Shown: positions 8,267 to 16,586 of the stretch, piece by piece
Layout: the number at the start of each line of letters is the position of its first letter
Numbering within the stretch: the stretch's first letter is position 1
Position numbers and translations under genes: made by a program
From: a virus
Strand: one strand, 5' to 3'
Virus record (IMG/VR): IMGVR_UViG_3300033149_004116
Coordinates: 36,023-100,022 of that record
Length of the DNA: 64,000 nucleotides
Notes under the pieces: generated by a model
What the model saw: only the letters and a program-made list of their open reading frames with translations
Database searches by the model: none
Told to the model about the DNA's origin: nothing

Positions 8267-8779
8267 ATGTCATCAATTAATAGAGTCAGATTAGAAGTTA
8301 AAGTATCTACAAAGGATGTCTTATCCAGTCTTAATGATGTCGTTAAAGGCATAAAAAGCGCGGTAGAAGATGAGACTTTGAAGTGGCTTCAGGATTTGAC
8401 TGTTTATGCCCTCAATATCAAACCTTGGAAGGATAGAACTGGTATGTTGAGGGCTGGACATAGAATCGAGCAAAGAGAGGGCGGATGGCAATTGGCGGTG
8501 AATCCAGAAAATGTTGGAGCATCATATAACTACGGTCCAATTCTTGAATTTGGATGGGGGAGTTTGTCAAGAGCTTTCCCTTGGATTGGTCCAGCATATG
8601 ATGCGATGGAACCTCAATTGGATGGAAGGATAAGAAGTCGGATAAATGATGTCATTAGAGGTTCGGTTATAACGACAACTCATGTAATTAAAGGAAAAAC
8701 AAGAACGGTTCGGAGATGGGGCGCTGGAACGGTAATAGGTGGAAAGAGAGTTGGCGGAAGATTTGCACCAAAAGTATAG
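8267..8779 (+). CDS. HK97 gp10-like neck / head-tail connector protein
   Basis: This 170-residue protein fits the gp10 (head-closure/tail-completion) family. The diagnostic stretch is DRTGMLRAGHRIEQ followed by YNYGPILEFGWGSLSRAFPW and GPAYDAMEPQLDGRI, where the substrate-like 'YxxxxEFGWG' and the long closing helix are family marks. Such proteins sit in the neck between connector and tail tube. The basic, Gly-rich C-terminus may contact the tail tube. Position after the capsid and before the tail terminator agrees. Confidence 0.8.
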   Translation: MSSINRVRLEVKVSTKDVLSSLNDVVKGIKSAVEDETLKWLQDLTVYALNIKPWKDRTGMLRAGHRIEQREGGWQLAVNPENVGASYNYGPILEFGWGSLSRAFPWIGPAYDAMEPQLDGRIRSRINDVIRGSVITTTHVIKGKTRTVRRWGAGTVIGGKRVGGRFAPKV

Positions 8780-8822
8780 ATAAATTTATATACTTCGTTG
8801 AATAATAATGGATGGGAGATAA

Positions 8823-9296
8823 ATGCCTACGACGACGAGCGCGATGAACGCTTTTATTAATGCTCTTCGAGTGAATTGTTCTGACTATAATCGAAAGGAT
8901 ATAGATAATAACTCCATCGGAGCGAGAGCTTCTAAATCTTATTGGATTGCTGAAGGTTGGATAAGCGATAGATGGGAGAGTTATGGACTCCCACAAATAG
9001 GGGTATTTTCTATTGGAGGAGGGGTAATTTCTGAGGGGGATTTGGGAGAGAGATACGAGCAGCAGAGAATTCTGGTCGATATTTTTACTTCTGGTATCAA
9101 TCAGAGAAAAGATTTAACCGAACAAGTCAAAAACGCTCTCCTCCTCAAAGATCGGAGGAATAGTTTAAACGATTCTGGCGTTAAGATAGATCGCCTCCTC
9201 TCTGATATTGATATAGTCGCAGATGATATAATTCCTCAAGACGTTTATAGGAGACAACTGGTTTTTGGTATAATCTATAAGGCAAGTGGAACTTGA
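8823..9296 (+). CDS. Tail terminator / tail completion protein (gp11-like)
   Basis: This 157-residue protein shows the alpha-beta pattern of tail terminators: an N-terminal helix (MNAFINALRVNC), a strand-rich middle with YGLPQIGVFSIGG and RYEQQRILVDIFTSG, a helix (RKDLTEQVKNALL), and a closing strand YRRQLVFGIIYKASG. These proteins cap the tail tube and set its length together with the tape measure. A TATA-like ATTTATATA lies 34-42 bases upstream. The stop TGA abuts the next start with no gap. Confidence 0.72.
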   Translation: MPTTTSAMNAFINALRVNCSDYNRKDIDNNSIGARASKSYWIAEGWISDRWESYGLPQIGVFSIGGGVISEGDLGERYEQQRILVDIFTSGINQRKDLTEQVKNALLLKDRRNSLNDSGVKIDRLLSDIDIVADDIIPQDVYRRQLVFGIIYKASGT

Positions 9297-9992
9297 ATGT
9301 CTTCTATTGATATTGGGATAGATACTAGAGAGCAACATTCAGGATTTTTTGTTGCCCAAATAATAGATGCTGGATACAGACCGAAAGTTGAAAAACTCCC
9401 CGCTGGAGATTTCATCATCTATGGAAGAGATGAGAACGATTCGACTCTAATAGAGCGGAAAGATGATAGCGATTTTCTAAGTTCGTTGGAGGGGAAAAAG
9501 AATTCAGATGGAACTTGGGAGAAAGGAAGGCTGTGGGATCAATTAAAGAGAATGAAGGAGACGGGAATTAAGGACAGATGGGTATTAATTGAGGGCAATC
9601 CCTTCAGTAAGAGATTGTCGGCGTATAGAAGAAAGGGATTCAATAAACACAGAATATGGGGCAGTTTTATCGGAATCTCCAAGTGGGGAACGAGTATAAT
9701 CATTTTAAAAAATAAACAAGAAACTGTCGATTTCATCCTCTATTTGATTAAGAAAAAGAAGAATCCAAAAAAAGAGTTTACGCTTCGATCAAGTCCCCCG
9801 AATAGTATGACTCTGCGAGAGAAGAGATTGTATTTCCTTCAAGGTCTTCCCAAAATTGGAGCGAAGGCATCGAAGGAAATATTAAAGTATTATGGTTCAA
9901 TTAGAAAATTTATAAATGGAATAGATGAACTCGACAAACTATCTGGAATTGGAGAAAAAACAAAGAGGGAAATCAAGAAAATAGTTGGATAA
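9297..9992 (+). CDS. XPF/ERCC4-type structure-specific nuclease with C-terminal helix-hairpin-helix
   Basis: Residues 1-145 form an ERCC4 nuclease domain: DTREQ at residues 9-13, GDFIIYGRDE, and the catalytic IERKDDSDFLSSL motif. Residues 165-231 are a tandem HhH domain (LQGLPKIGAKASKEILKYYG and LDKLSGIGEKTKREIKKI). XPF/Hef-family enzymes cut branched DNA 3' flaps and forks. Here it is translated immediately after the tail terminator with no gap, an odd place for a DNA nuclease. It may process replication or packaging intermediates late in infection. There is no helicase domain, so it resembles the short crenarchaeal form. Confidence 0.92.
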   Translation: MSSIDIGIDTREQHSGFFVAQIIDAGYRPKVEKLPAGDFIIYGRDENDSTLIERKDDSDFLSSLEGKKNSDGTWEKGRLWDQLKRMKETGIKDRWVLIEGNPFSKRLSAYRRKGFNKHRIWGSFIGISKWGTSIIILKNKQETVDFILYLIKKKKNPKKEFTLRSSPPNSMTLREKRLYFLQGLPKIGAKASKEILKYYGSIRKFINGIDELDKLSGIGEKTKREIKKIVG

Positions 9993-10385
9993 TCATTTAT
10001 TATTTTTTAAATATTCCTTAACTGCTGGTAGCAATAGGAGTGCGGCAACTCTCTCGCCACCATTAGATTTCTTATTTTCGGTTATTTTTTTCAAACATCC
10101 CCGCAACTCTTCTCCCTCTTTCGGAGTTAAAGTATTAATTCCTTTTAAAACTTTTTGAAGCAGATAATCCCTTCGTGGGGTTTCTGGGTGTATCAATATT
10201 TTTGGAAGTTCATTTATTATAACATTCCAGATGGGATCGAGGCGATCTTCCAATTTCTGCTCAATTGTAGAAAGTCTGCGTTCTATTTTTCTAGTATTCT
10301 TGGTTACATATATGTAGAAGGTTAATCCTAAACTAACCAAGCCGATTGCGGTTCCCACATCCATCGGAATCATAATCGCGCTCAT
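9993..10385 (-). CDS. Membrane-anchored coiled-coil protein, possible lysis-module member
   Basis: This 130-residue protein has one N-terminal transmembrane helix (VGTAIGLVSLGLTFYIYV, residues 10-27) followed by a charged coiled coil (IERRLSTIEQKLEDRL). The rest is helical and soluble, ending in lysines. With the two-helix mini-protein just upstream (10397-10576) it forms a holin/spanin-like pair in a spot between neck and tail genes. Function is unknown. Its stop codon directly abuts that of the convergent nuclease gene. GGCGGAGAT precedes its start. Confidence 0.6.
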   Translation of the reverse strand: MSAIMIPMDVGTAIGLVSLGLTFYIYVTKNTRKIERRLSTIEQKLEDRLDPIWNVIINELPKILIHPETPRRDYLLQKVLKGINTLTPKEGEELRGCLKKITENKKSNGGERVAALLLLPAVKEYLKNNK

Positions 10386-10396
10386 ATCTCCGCCAC

Positions 10397-10576
10397 CTAA
10401 ATTTTACTAGCACTAACTCCAAATAGGAAGCCTACAGAGGCGTACATCAATCCTTTTGCCATTTCATCATTTTTTGTATAAAAGGCAAATATCCAAGCGA
10501 GAAGATATCCCGCTCCAGCAATTACAATTTTTAACTTATTTTCGGTAAGCCATTCTTGAATTTTTATGAGAGACAT
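10397..10576 (-). CDS. 59-residue two-helix membrane protein, candidate holin
   Basis: This gene was read by hand because it is short. It begins MSLIKIQEWLTENKLKIVIA and has two hydrophobic helices (about residues 17-33 and 42-56) separated by the charged turn YTKNDEMAKG, with a lysine-rich start. That is the topology of class II holins. It ends 11 bases before the next membrane protein gene on the same strand, suggesting one operon. No endolysin is recognisable nearby, so lysis is an inference. Confidence 0.6.
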   Translation of the reverse strand: MSLIKIQEWLTENKLKIVIAGAGYLLAWIFAFYTKNDEMAKGLMYASVGFLFGVSASKI

Positions 10577-10649
10577 TACTATCTAATATTGTATTGAATA
10601 AATACCTTATTAAGTTTTTCTATTAATTTATAATTAAATTATTTAAATT

Positions 10650-10889
10650 TTAATCAACTTCAGTAAAGGATGTGATGTGATATAAATCTGAAAAAGTAAT
10701 TTTATGGTTGTTAAGAAGAGTTAATAATTTTTGTTTTTCTGCCTTAGTTAAGTTTGGTTCGACAATTAAAGTTATTCTATTCATAGATGAAATACCAATA
10801 GTTACTTTTTTTCCTAAAGATTTGAGATACCGTTTTATAATTTCTGTAAATGTTTTATTTTTAAATTCTATTATATTCATATGAATCAC
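10650..10889 (-). CDS. Hypothetical 79-residue protein at the end of the tail operon
   Basis: I do not recognise this protein. It has an alternating strand-helix pattern (FTEIIKRYLKSLGKKVTIGI, then ITLIVEPNLTKAEKQKLLTL) reminiscent of small ferredoxin-like folds. Its ATG overlaps the stop of the tail-hub gene upstream (ATGA), so it is translated with the tail module. It may be a tail accessory protein. Confidence 0.55.
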   Translation of the reverse strand: MIHMNIIEFKNKTFTEIIKRYLKSLGKKVTIGISSMNRITLIVEPNLTKAEKQKLLTLLNNHKITFSDLYHITSFTEVD

Positions 10890-12259
10890 TTATACCCTAA
10901 ATGTAATTCTGCAATTGTTGTTTTAGAAGCAAAAGGAGAATCTCTTGAGTCTTCTTTAGTACATACAATTTTAAGATGTTGTGCAATTATTGCTCCAACC
11001 GAGGGATAAATCCAAGAAGTCCACCACCACCAATTCCCTGTCGAAATATTAGTTTTCCAATCATTCCACTGATTTTTTTTGATATCCAACCACTGTATTT
11101 TCCATCGCCCATCTCCAATTGATCCAGTTCCTGAAACATATCTAAATCGATTCATTGCGTATGGTTTTTGTAGTTCTATATGGATGTATTCAGATGTGTC
11201 AAAAACGACATAAGATGTTATAAGATTATCATTAATATAAGTTGGATTTTGAGCATTTCCACTTGCTACTCCAGACTGAATAGTTGTGCTTTTAATAGTC
11301 GGAGCTAGTTGAGTGGGATTATATATATAAATGCCGTAATCTTCATAGCCTCTCATTTTATCAAAATAATTTTGTAATGTAGTTTCTTCTCTATCAATTT
11401 CTATTTCTGCTACAGTAGGCTTTTTTGTTATTTTTCTAATGGTATAACTTCCAGACATATTTAATTTTGGTTTATTTATTGTGATAGTATCTCCAGGAGA
11501 GAACGTATAAGCATTAATGATATTAGTTTTGAGTTTGACTCCTTGTGTATCCTTATTGAGGAGATTTTTATAATATGAGGCTATTCTATTGAGAGTTGGT
11601 TGATCCATCGCCTTTCTCTCAGTAAAAGTAATTATATTTGTTCCATTTCCAGCACTCCCATAGATTAAATTTCCCCCAGCATCAATTCCTCTTACTAGAA
11701 CTTTATCCCTCCTCCTAAAAGGACTAATAGTTCGTCTTGATATTAATAAGTCTGATAGTCTCCCCTGATTTGATCCTCGAATACCAATATTAAAAGAAGA
11801 TCCGCCAGTTGTCCAATAATCCGAATTTAAGGTTTTTGCTAGAAATTTGGCAGCTTCAAGACAGGAAGTGTGGTCGTAACTAACTGAAACTTTGCTTGTG
11901 GGACAAATTCCAGATCCCACTCCAGCAACTTCATCTACTATCTGATTTAAAACATAATTTCCGACGGCTCCAAAATAATCTCCTGTATGAACCTTTTTAT
12001 CCATCTTATCATAAACTTTGTTATATACTATACAATCCAAATTTGCATCATCATATCCAACTTTGCCTAAAACTCCTTGGAAAAGAGTGCTACCGCCGAA
12101 CTTTATTGTTATATTTAAATCGGATGTGGCAACTATGTCTCTAAATTGAGGCGTATTGGGCAGAATAAAATTGGCTTTTTCGTCTCCATTCAATTCTTCC
12201 TGTATGTATTTGAAAGTCGCAGGAACTCTTTCATCAGATGCTATTACTTCCCAAGACAT
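10886..12259 (-). CDS. Tail-tip hub protein with C-terminal discoidin-like carbohydrate-binding domain
   Basis: This 457-residue protein follows tape measure and Dit in the usual siphovirus order. The N-terminal 290 residues have the beta-rich pattern of gp27/Tal-type hub proteins, including FSPGDTITINKP and an IRKITKKPTVAEIEID strand pair. Residues about 315-457 look like an F5/8-type C (discoidin) domain: ASGNAQNPTYINDNL, then YIHIELQKPYAMNRFRYV, WKIQWLD, a Trp-rich loop, and HLKIVCTKED. Such domains bind sugars, so this is a candidate host-receptor binding module at the tail tip. The family call rests on order and pattern rather than a single diagnostic motif. Confidence 0.72.
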   Translation of the reverse strand: MSWEVIASDERVPATFKYIQEELNGDEKANFILPNTPQFRDIVATSDLNITIKFGGSTLFQGVLGKVGYDDANLDCIVYNKVYDKMDKKVHTGDYFGAVGNYVLNQIVDEVAGVGSGICPTSKVSVSYDHTSCLEAAKFLAKTLNSDYWTTGGSSFNIGIRGSNQGRLSDLLISRRTISPFRRRDKVLVRGIDAGGNLIYGSAGNGTNIITFTERKAMDQPTLNRIASYYKNLLNKDTQGVKLKTNIINAYTFSPGDTITINKPKLNMSGSYTIRKITKKPTVAEIEIDREETTLQNYFDKMRGYEDYGIYIYNPTQLAPTIKSTTIQSGVASGNAQNPTYINDNLITSYVVFDTSEYIHIELQKPYAMNRFRYVSGTGSIGDGRWKIQWLDIKKNQWNDWKTNISTGNWWWWTSWIYPSVGAIIAQHLKIVCTKEDSRDSPFASKTTIAELHLGYK

Positions 12260-12260
12260 T

Positions 12261-13127
12261 TTAAATCTCCCCGAACTGTGGACTCTTATTCATCAAAGTC
12301 AATCTGTATCTGAAACTCCTTATATTTCCATCCCCCTCTTCTACTTGAAAGTCCTGTATGGCATATATTCCATCGTATCTCGTTCCTGGAGCATTCAATT
12401 TCCATCCTTGCCCAGCGCCGAAAGCATCAAATCGGTATCCCTGTGATACTGGATTGAAATTTGATGGAGCAATTTCTATCGATCTGATTTTGTCCCACCC
12501 AGTTGGAGTACCCGTCGTATTTGTAATATAATCGCTGTAATCTGCCGAGGAAATGGAGACAAAAGTTTGATTCCAGCCAGCACTTGAACACTGTGCATAA
12601 AATCTATATCCATTTGCTTTACTGGCATTTACCTCATTATAGAATGATACTTTGAACTTTTCGCTTCCAGTTCCTTTGATCCACAAACTAATAAGATTTC
12701 TATCTGACAAATCTTTATTTTCCGAGAAATCTCTATATATCAATCCGTTTGCATTACTAAACTCGACATATAAACTGTCATTCAGTCTTACTACATCATC
12801 TCCAGTATTTTTACAAACCGCACCAACGCCAGCAAGTGTCCAATATGTGGCTGGGGCTTCATCCAAATACAATTCATCTACAACTTGTTTTTGTTCTGCA
12901 TAATCTTCTATTGGTTTACAGTAAGATTTATAAATTGTTGAGAGAGAATCGTTCCCCTCAAAAAATTCCCCTTCCAGAGATAAAATCTTCGTATCAGTAC
13001 CTAGAGACATTAGCATAGGTCCTTCAAAAAATTGAGGAACCTTCAAAATAGATGTATTCATTTTATATATGATTCTTCTAGGTGCCTTGGGCAGGGAAAT
13101 TTTTCCGAATGTCCACCCACTAGCCAT
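12261..13127 (-). CDS. Distal tail protein (Dit-like) with inserted carbohydrate-binding-like domain
   Basis: This 288-residue protein lies directly downstream of the tape measure and reads as a Dit: the N-terminal belt has FGKISLPKAPRRIIYKMNTS and ILSLEGEFFEG, and the C-terminus has GIYAIQDFQVEEGDGNIRSF followed by a closing strand. Between them, residues about 105-225 form a jelly-roll-like insert (YVEFSNANGLIYRDF, LISLWIKGTG, WDKIRSIEIAPSN) resembling carbohydrate-binding modules. Dit forms the hexameric adaptor between tube and tip. The next gene starts after a 1-base gap. Confidence 0.72.
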   Translation of the reverse strand: MASGWTFGKISLPKAPRRIIYKMNTSILKVPQFFEGPMLMSLGTDTKILSLEGEFFEGNDSLSTIYKSYCKPIEDYAEQKQVVDELYLDEAPATYWTLAGVGAVCKNTGDDVVRLNDSLYVEFSNANGLIYRDFSENKDLSDRNLISLWIKGTGSEKFKVSFYNEVNASKANGYRFYAQCSSAGWNQTFVSISSADYSDYITNTTGTPTGWDKIRSIEIAPSNFNPVSQGYRFDAFGAGQGWKLNAPGTRYDGIYAIQDFQVEEGDGNIRSFRYRLTLMNKSPQFGEI

Positions 13128-15518
13128 CTATCCCACCACCACCAATCCTTCTATTTTATCTGCCAACTTTCTACTTATTTCATCTATTGTCTCATCCAAG
13201 TCCATATTAGAGGCTAAATTCACTCCGCCCATATCAATTGTAATTGTGATGTTCTGTGATGGTCTTGGTCTTGCTCCACCAGTAGAAACATCAATTCCGG
13301 AGGAAAATTCCTTAGCGCTTTCAGTAGCAATTTTGTATCCTTCTGCGGCAGCGATCATATTTCTCTTAATGTCGTCTCCAATACTGCTTCCATATAGTAT
13401 TTTTGTTATTCTATCAATCTCGTTTTGTATTCGTATCCAATCTTCCTGAATCTGCATTAAATCGTCAAAATTCCCTTGGCAGGTGTTCATTTCTTCGTCA
13501 AGCTTTTTTAATTCCTCTCGCAATCTTGCCAATTTTTTTTTCAATTCCTCTTTATATATTAAATCTGAAACATCTACAGTACCGCCAATTCCTGATTGCA
13601 TCTCATCTAAAACATCTTCTAATTCGCTTGTTTCATCCACAATTTCATCCACTCCTGTATCTTCACCCCCTGTCCATTTCTTAATTTTATTCCATATACC
13701 TTTTACATAATCTTTCAATCCACTCCATACTTTGTCCCAATTTATATCACTAAGCCAATCCTTTAAGGGATTTTCTTTGTCTCCATAAGACCAAGCTATC
13801 ATATTTGGGAAAAAATCGCTTGCCCAGTCTTGCATGGGAGCTTGTGTTTCCCCCCAATCTATATCATCCAATAAATCTTCCATCGGCGCATTATTTCCCT
13901 CTTTCGCCCACGTTACAATATTATCATAAATATTACTTGCCCATTCTTTGATAGCATCGCTCCAATCTTCTAAGAATCCCCCACTATATGCCAGAGGATG
14001 GAAAAATCTGTCCATGTTTGCCCAAGCTCTCGCTGTAACTTCTATATCATATTCGTCAAAAAGTTTCTGAATATCTTTTAATATTGCTTCTTGAGTCTTC
14101 AATAATGTTACTCGCTTAGTTTCAGGAATATTGCTCTTATTTAATTCTCTTGTAACATTTCTATATTGTTCTCTTAATTTCGCAAGTTTGTTTTCTATAA
14201 TAGGAATATCCCATGCTGGTATCACTTTCCACATATCTTCAAATATTTTTTCAGTTAATTTGCCCCAATCGATTTCATCAATACCTTCTATCGCCCATTC
14301 AAATATTTTCCCACCTAAATTTACAGAATAAGATTCGAGAGAACTCCACACTTCATCCCAATCAATTAAATCAAGTTCTTTTTTCATTTCGTCGGCAAAG
14401 GATGCCATTTCTAAATCCAATCCCTCTAATCCTCTCAATTCGTCCCCCAAACCACTTCTTTTCAATATGGAACTCATTATAGCGAAACCTACTATTACCG
14501 TTGCAAGAAGGGCTAAAATGCCCAAGCCCCCGCTCAAGGTTCCCAATATACTTACTAATCCGCCTATCAATCCAATAACTGCCTGAATTGGAACGCTAAT
14601 GAAATAGAAGCCAAATCCTACTGCTACGAGGAGGGGAGAAAGTGCCATCATTATTCCAGCAAACTTTGCCATCATCGGAAGGAACGGTCGCATAACTTTG
14701 AAAATTTTCAAGATCAGGGGAATGGCGAATTTGAACCCCTTGACGATACTAGTCATAATAAGGGGTCCCACCTCTTTGATTAAATCTATAAATTTGGGTA
14801 GAACACTATCAATCATATCCTTTAAAATTTTGACCACTCTTCCACTATTAACTTGCCAGACCTCATAAAGCGCCTTAATTAAATCGAGAAGTGCTTTCGT
14901 CATCATAGGCAGAATGTCCGCCCCAATATTTGCCGTTAATGCTGACAATTGAGCGAATACGCCCTGAACCATCATTCCAACTCGCGGAAGAGCAGACATG
15001 GCATTTATCATCATATTCTGCCCCTCGGCAGTTAGCATTCCCTGTGCTGCCAACATCCCCATGCCCGTTCCTATTTGTTTGATAGTTCTTTGCCAATTCT
15101 GAAATAAAGAAATGGCGTTTCTAAGAGGTTTTGTAAGATATCTGCTCATTATTCTTCCTATTATCACAAGCCTGAAGCCGAACCATGTAAGTTGTCTTCC
15201 AATACTGCTTATTCTCCTTAAGAAAGGAACGTCTCTAGTTCCTAAATGCTCTTTTTGCCAATCCCTAGCCTTCTTGGCAAACTCTGCCGTTTTCCTTGAA
15301 AAAAGAGCTAAACGTTTAAAACGACCCACTTCTCCTCTTAAAGTTACACCCGTAATTCGACCTTTTCCTTTGATTGGTATATATGTTTTACTTCTAAAGA
15401 CTTTTTCTGTATCTGTTAAAAACGTTTTAATAAAATTGCCCGCCTCTTTAATACTTCCCTTTAATCCTTCAATATTTCCTTTAATATTTATTATTATATC
15501 TTTAACATTAGCACTCAT
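13128..15518 (-). CDS. Tape measure protein
   Basis: This 796-residue protein is the longest of the tail module. The first 250 residues are basic and helical, residues 265-360 are strongly hydrophobic (for example FAGIMMALSPLLVAVGFGFY and GLGILALLATVIVGFAIM), and the C-terminal half has many Trp-containing helical repeats and a coiled coil near residue 650. This mix of helical length ruler and membrane-active segment is typical of tape measures, which set tail length and are ejected with DNA. It starts 4 bases inside the preceding chaperone gene and is followed by Dit and hub genes. Confidence 0.9.
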   Translation of the reverse strand: MSANVKDIIINIKGNIEGLKGSIKEAGNFIKTFLTDTEKVFRSKTYIPIKGKGRITGVTLRGEVGRFKRLALFSRKTAEFAKKARDWQKEHLGTRDVPFLRRISSIGRQLTWFGFRLVIIGRIMSRYLTKPLRNAISLFQNWQRTIKQIGTGMGMLAAQGMLTAEGQNMMINAMSALPRVGMMVQGVFAQLSALTANIGADILPMMTKALLDLIKALYEVWQVNSGRVVKILKDMIDSVLPKFIDLIKEVGPLIMTSIVKGFKFAIPLILKIFKVMRPFLPMMAKFAGIMMALSPLLVAVGFGFYFISVPIQAVIGLIGGLVSILGTLSGGLGILALLATVIVGFAIMSSILKRSGLGDELRGLEGLDLEMASFADEMKKELDLIDWDEVWSSLESYSVNLGGKIFEWAIEGIDEIDWGKLTEKIFEDMWKVIPAWDIPIIENKLAKLREQYRNVTRELNKSNIPETKRVTLLKTQEAILKDIQKLFDEYDIEVTARAWANMDRFFHPLAYSGGFLEDWSDAIKEWASNIYDNIVTWAKEGNNAPMEDLLDDIDWGETQAPMQDWASDFFPNMIAWSYGDKENPLKDWLSDINWDKVWSGLKDYVKGIWNKIKKWTGGEDTGVDEIVDETSELEDVLDEMQSGIGGTVDVSDLIYKEELKKKLARLREELKKLDEEMNTCQGNFDDLMQIQEDWIRIQNEIDRITKILYGSSIGDDIKRNMIAAAEGYKIATESAKEFSSGIDVSTGGARPRPSQNITITIDMGGVNLASNMDLDETIDEISRKLADKIEGLVVVG

Positions 15519-15742
15519 CTTCTCATCCTCGCCTTCCTCTCAGCCCTTTTTGCCATTCTCTCCTCCTCCTTCGCCTTGATATTTCGAGCCAGTATGTAGG
15601 CATATATCTGTCTTCTCGTCATCTGGGAAATGGGTCTTCCATCTAAGGAATGCCCCTCCAACATCAAGATGGTATAGGGCATTCCCATATCACTGCGCAA
15701 GAAAGGATTCTGTCTCTTTCTCCACGTTTCTTCCGAAGCCAC
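15515..15742 (-). CDS. Tail assembly chaperone, second frame (T-like product)
   Basis: This frame encodes a basic, helical segment (MTRRQIYAYILARNIKAKEE, ending RAERKARMRR) directly before the tape measure, the position of the lambda G-T chaperone second frame. It overlaps the upstream chaperone in the +1 frame from 15742 to 15690. Two modes are possible: a +1 ribosomal frameshift at TTT-C (15704-15701), yielding a fusion, or independent initiation at ATG 15688, which lies just past the upstream stop (TGATATG). A GTG at 15742 is a weak third option. The role is to hold the tape measure during tube assembly. Confidence 0.65.
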   Translation of the reverse strand: MASEETWRKRQNPFLRSDMGMPYTILMLEGHSLDGRPISQMTRRQIYAYILARNIKAKEEERMAKRAERKARMRR

Positions 15743-16136
15743 TGATTTCTAGTATTCTCATTCCAACTATGGGCGATTCTCCGATAGCAAAATTTGTCTT
15801 GATTGCTTTTTTGGGCAATCCACTAGATGCTTCAATCAAATTCCAGAAAAACTCAAAGTTTTCGATATTAATATCATCCTCACCCATTTTAGATAATCTG
15901 CCTATGCCAAATTTATTCATAATATCAAGAACTTCTCCTTCTCCTAATGCACTTATAGTGAGAACTCCATAGCTATCATCTTTTAACTTTACGACTACAT
16001 CTTCTTTATATTCTATGCCCTTCAATAATTGCTGTGTTATCTTTGGTGCTTTCTTTTTGAATTCTTCTCTTTCTGCCATTATTTTCTTTCTAGCTTCCTC
16101 TACCCTAGAAGCCATTTCCTTCTGCTTGTCAGACAT
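15690..16136 (-). CDS. Tail assembly chaperone, first frame (G-like)
   Basis: This 148-residue protein lies between the tail-tube genes and the tape measure. It opens with a basic coiled coil (MASRVEEARKKIMAEREEFK), then a small alpha-beta domain (KEDVVVKLKDDSYGVLTISA) and a helical end (FEFFWNLIEASSGLPKKAIK). This is the usual composition and place for a tail assembly chaperone. The last 53 bases overlap a +1-frame reading, discussed with that gene. It starts 9 bases after the upstream tube gene stop with a TAGGTGATAT site. Confidence 0.68.
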   Translation of the reverse strand: MSDKQKEMASRVEEARKKIMAEREEFKKKAPKITQQLLKGIEYKEDVVVKLKDDSYGVLTISALGEGEVLDIMNKFGIGRLSKMGEDDINIENFEFFWNLIEASSGLPKKAIKTNFAIGESPIVGMRILEISGFGRNVEKETESFLAQ

Positions 16137-16145
16137 TTATATCAC

Positions 16146-16574
16146 CTACTTTATTACTAGAGCGGGAATATCTATCGTATCGGTTGCCCATCCATCTGAA
16201 TCGAAGTTCACGTCAAAGGTTCCAACTCTACAGCCACTGAAGACTACACCCTTATCCGATCCGCTAAATCCAAGAGCGAAAGCTGTTAGCGCGCCTGTCT
16301 TTGAAGATTCACCCAAGAAGAACGAATGTGCTCCAGAATCGATCCACAATCCCTCAAGATGAGTTGTGAGATCGTATCTTCCAGCCTTAATGCCCCATCC
16401 TTCTCTTTTTCCAGCACCGTAATAAACCTCAACATTATGTTCTGCCGTATATGTTAAGTTATTTACCAATCCAACTCTTATTCCGCTTGCAAATTGATGA
16501 TTCACCAAAGAGGCTATATTAGTTCCTGTCTGAAAGTAAACAATCATGTCTTGCCCAACTTGAACACTTACCAT
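16146..16574 (-). CDS. Tail tube protein, copy 2
   Basis: This 142-residue beta-rich protein has the single-domain pattern of siphovirus tail-tube proteins: YFQTGTNIASLVNHQFASG at the start, a central loop, and a C-terminal block SGCRVGTFDVNFDSDGWATD. The same block, SGCSIETWDFEIPDDGWIRE, ends the neighbouring gene at 16587, so the two are paralogues. One may form the tube and the other a cap, tip or decorated ring. GAGGTGATATGAA precedes the start. Confidence 0.78.
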   Translation of the reverse strand: MVSVQVGQDMIVYFQTGTNIASLVNHQFASGIRVGLVNNLTYTAEHNVEVYYGAGKREGWGIKAGRYDLTTHLEGLWIDSGAHSFFLGESSKTGALTAFALGFSGSDKGVVFSGCRVGTFDVNFDSDGWATDTIDIPALVIK

Positions 16575-16586
16575 TTCATATCACCT

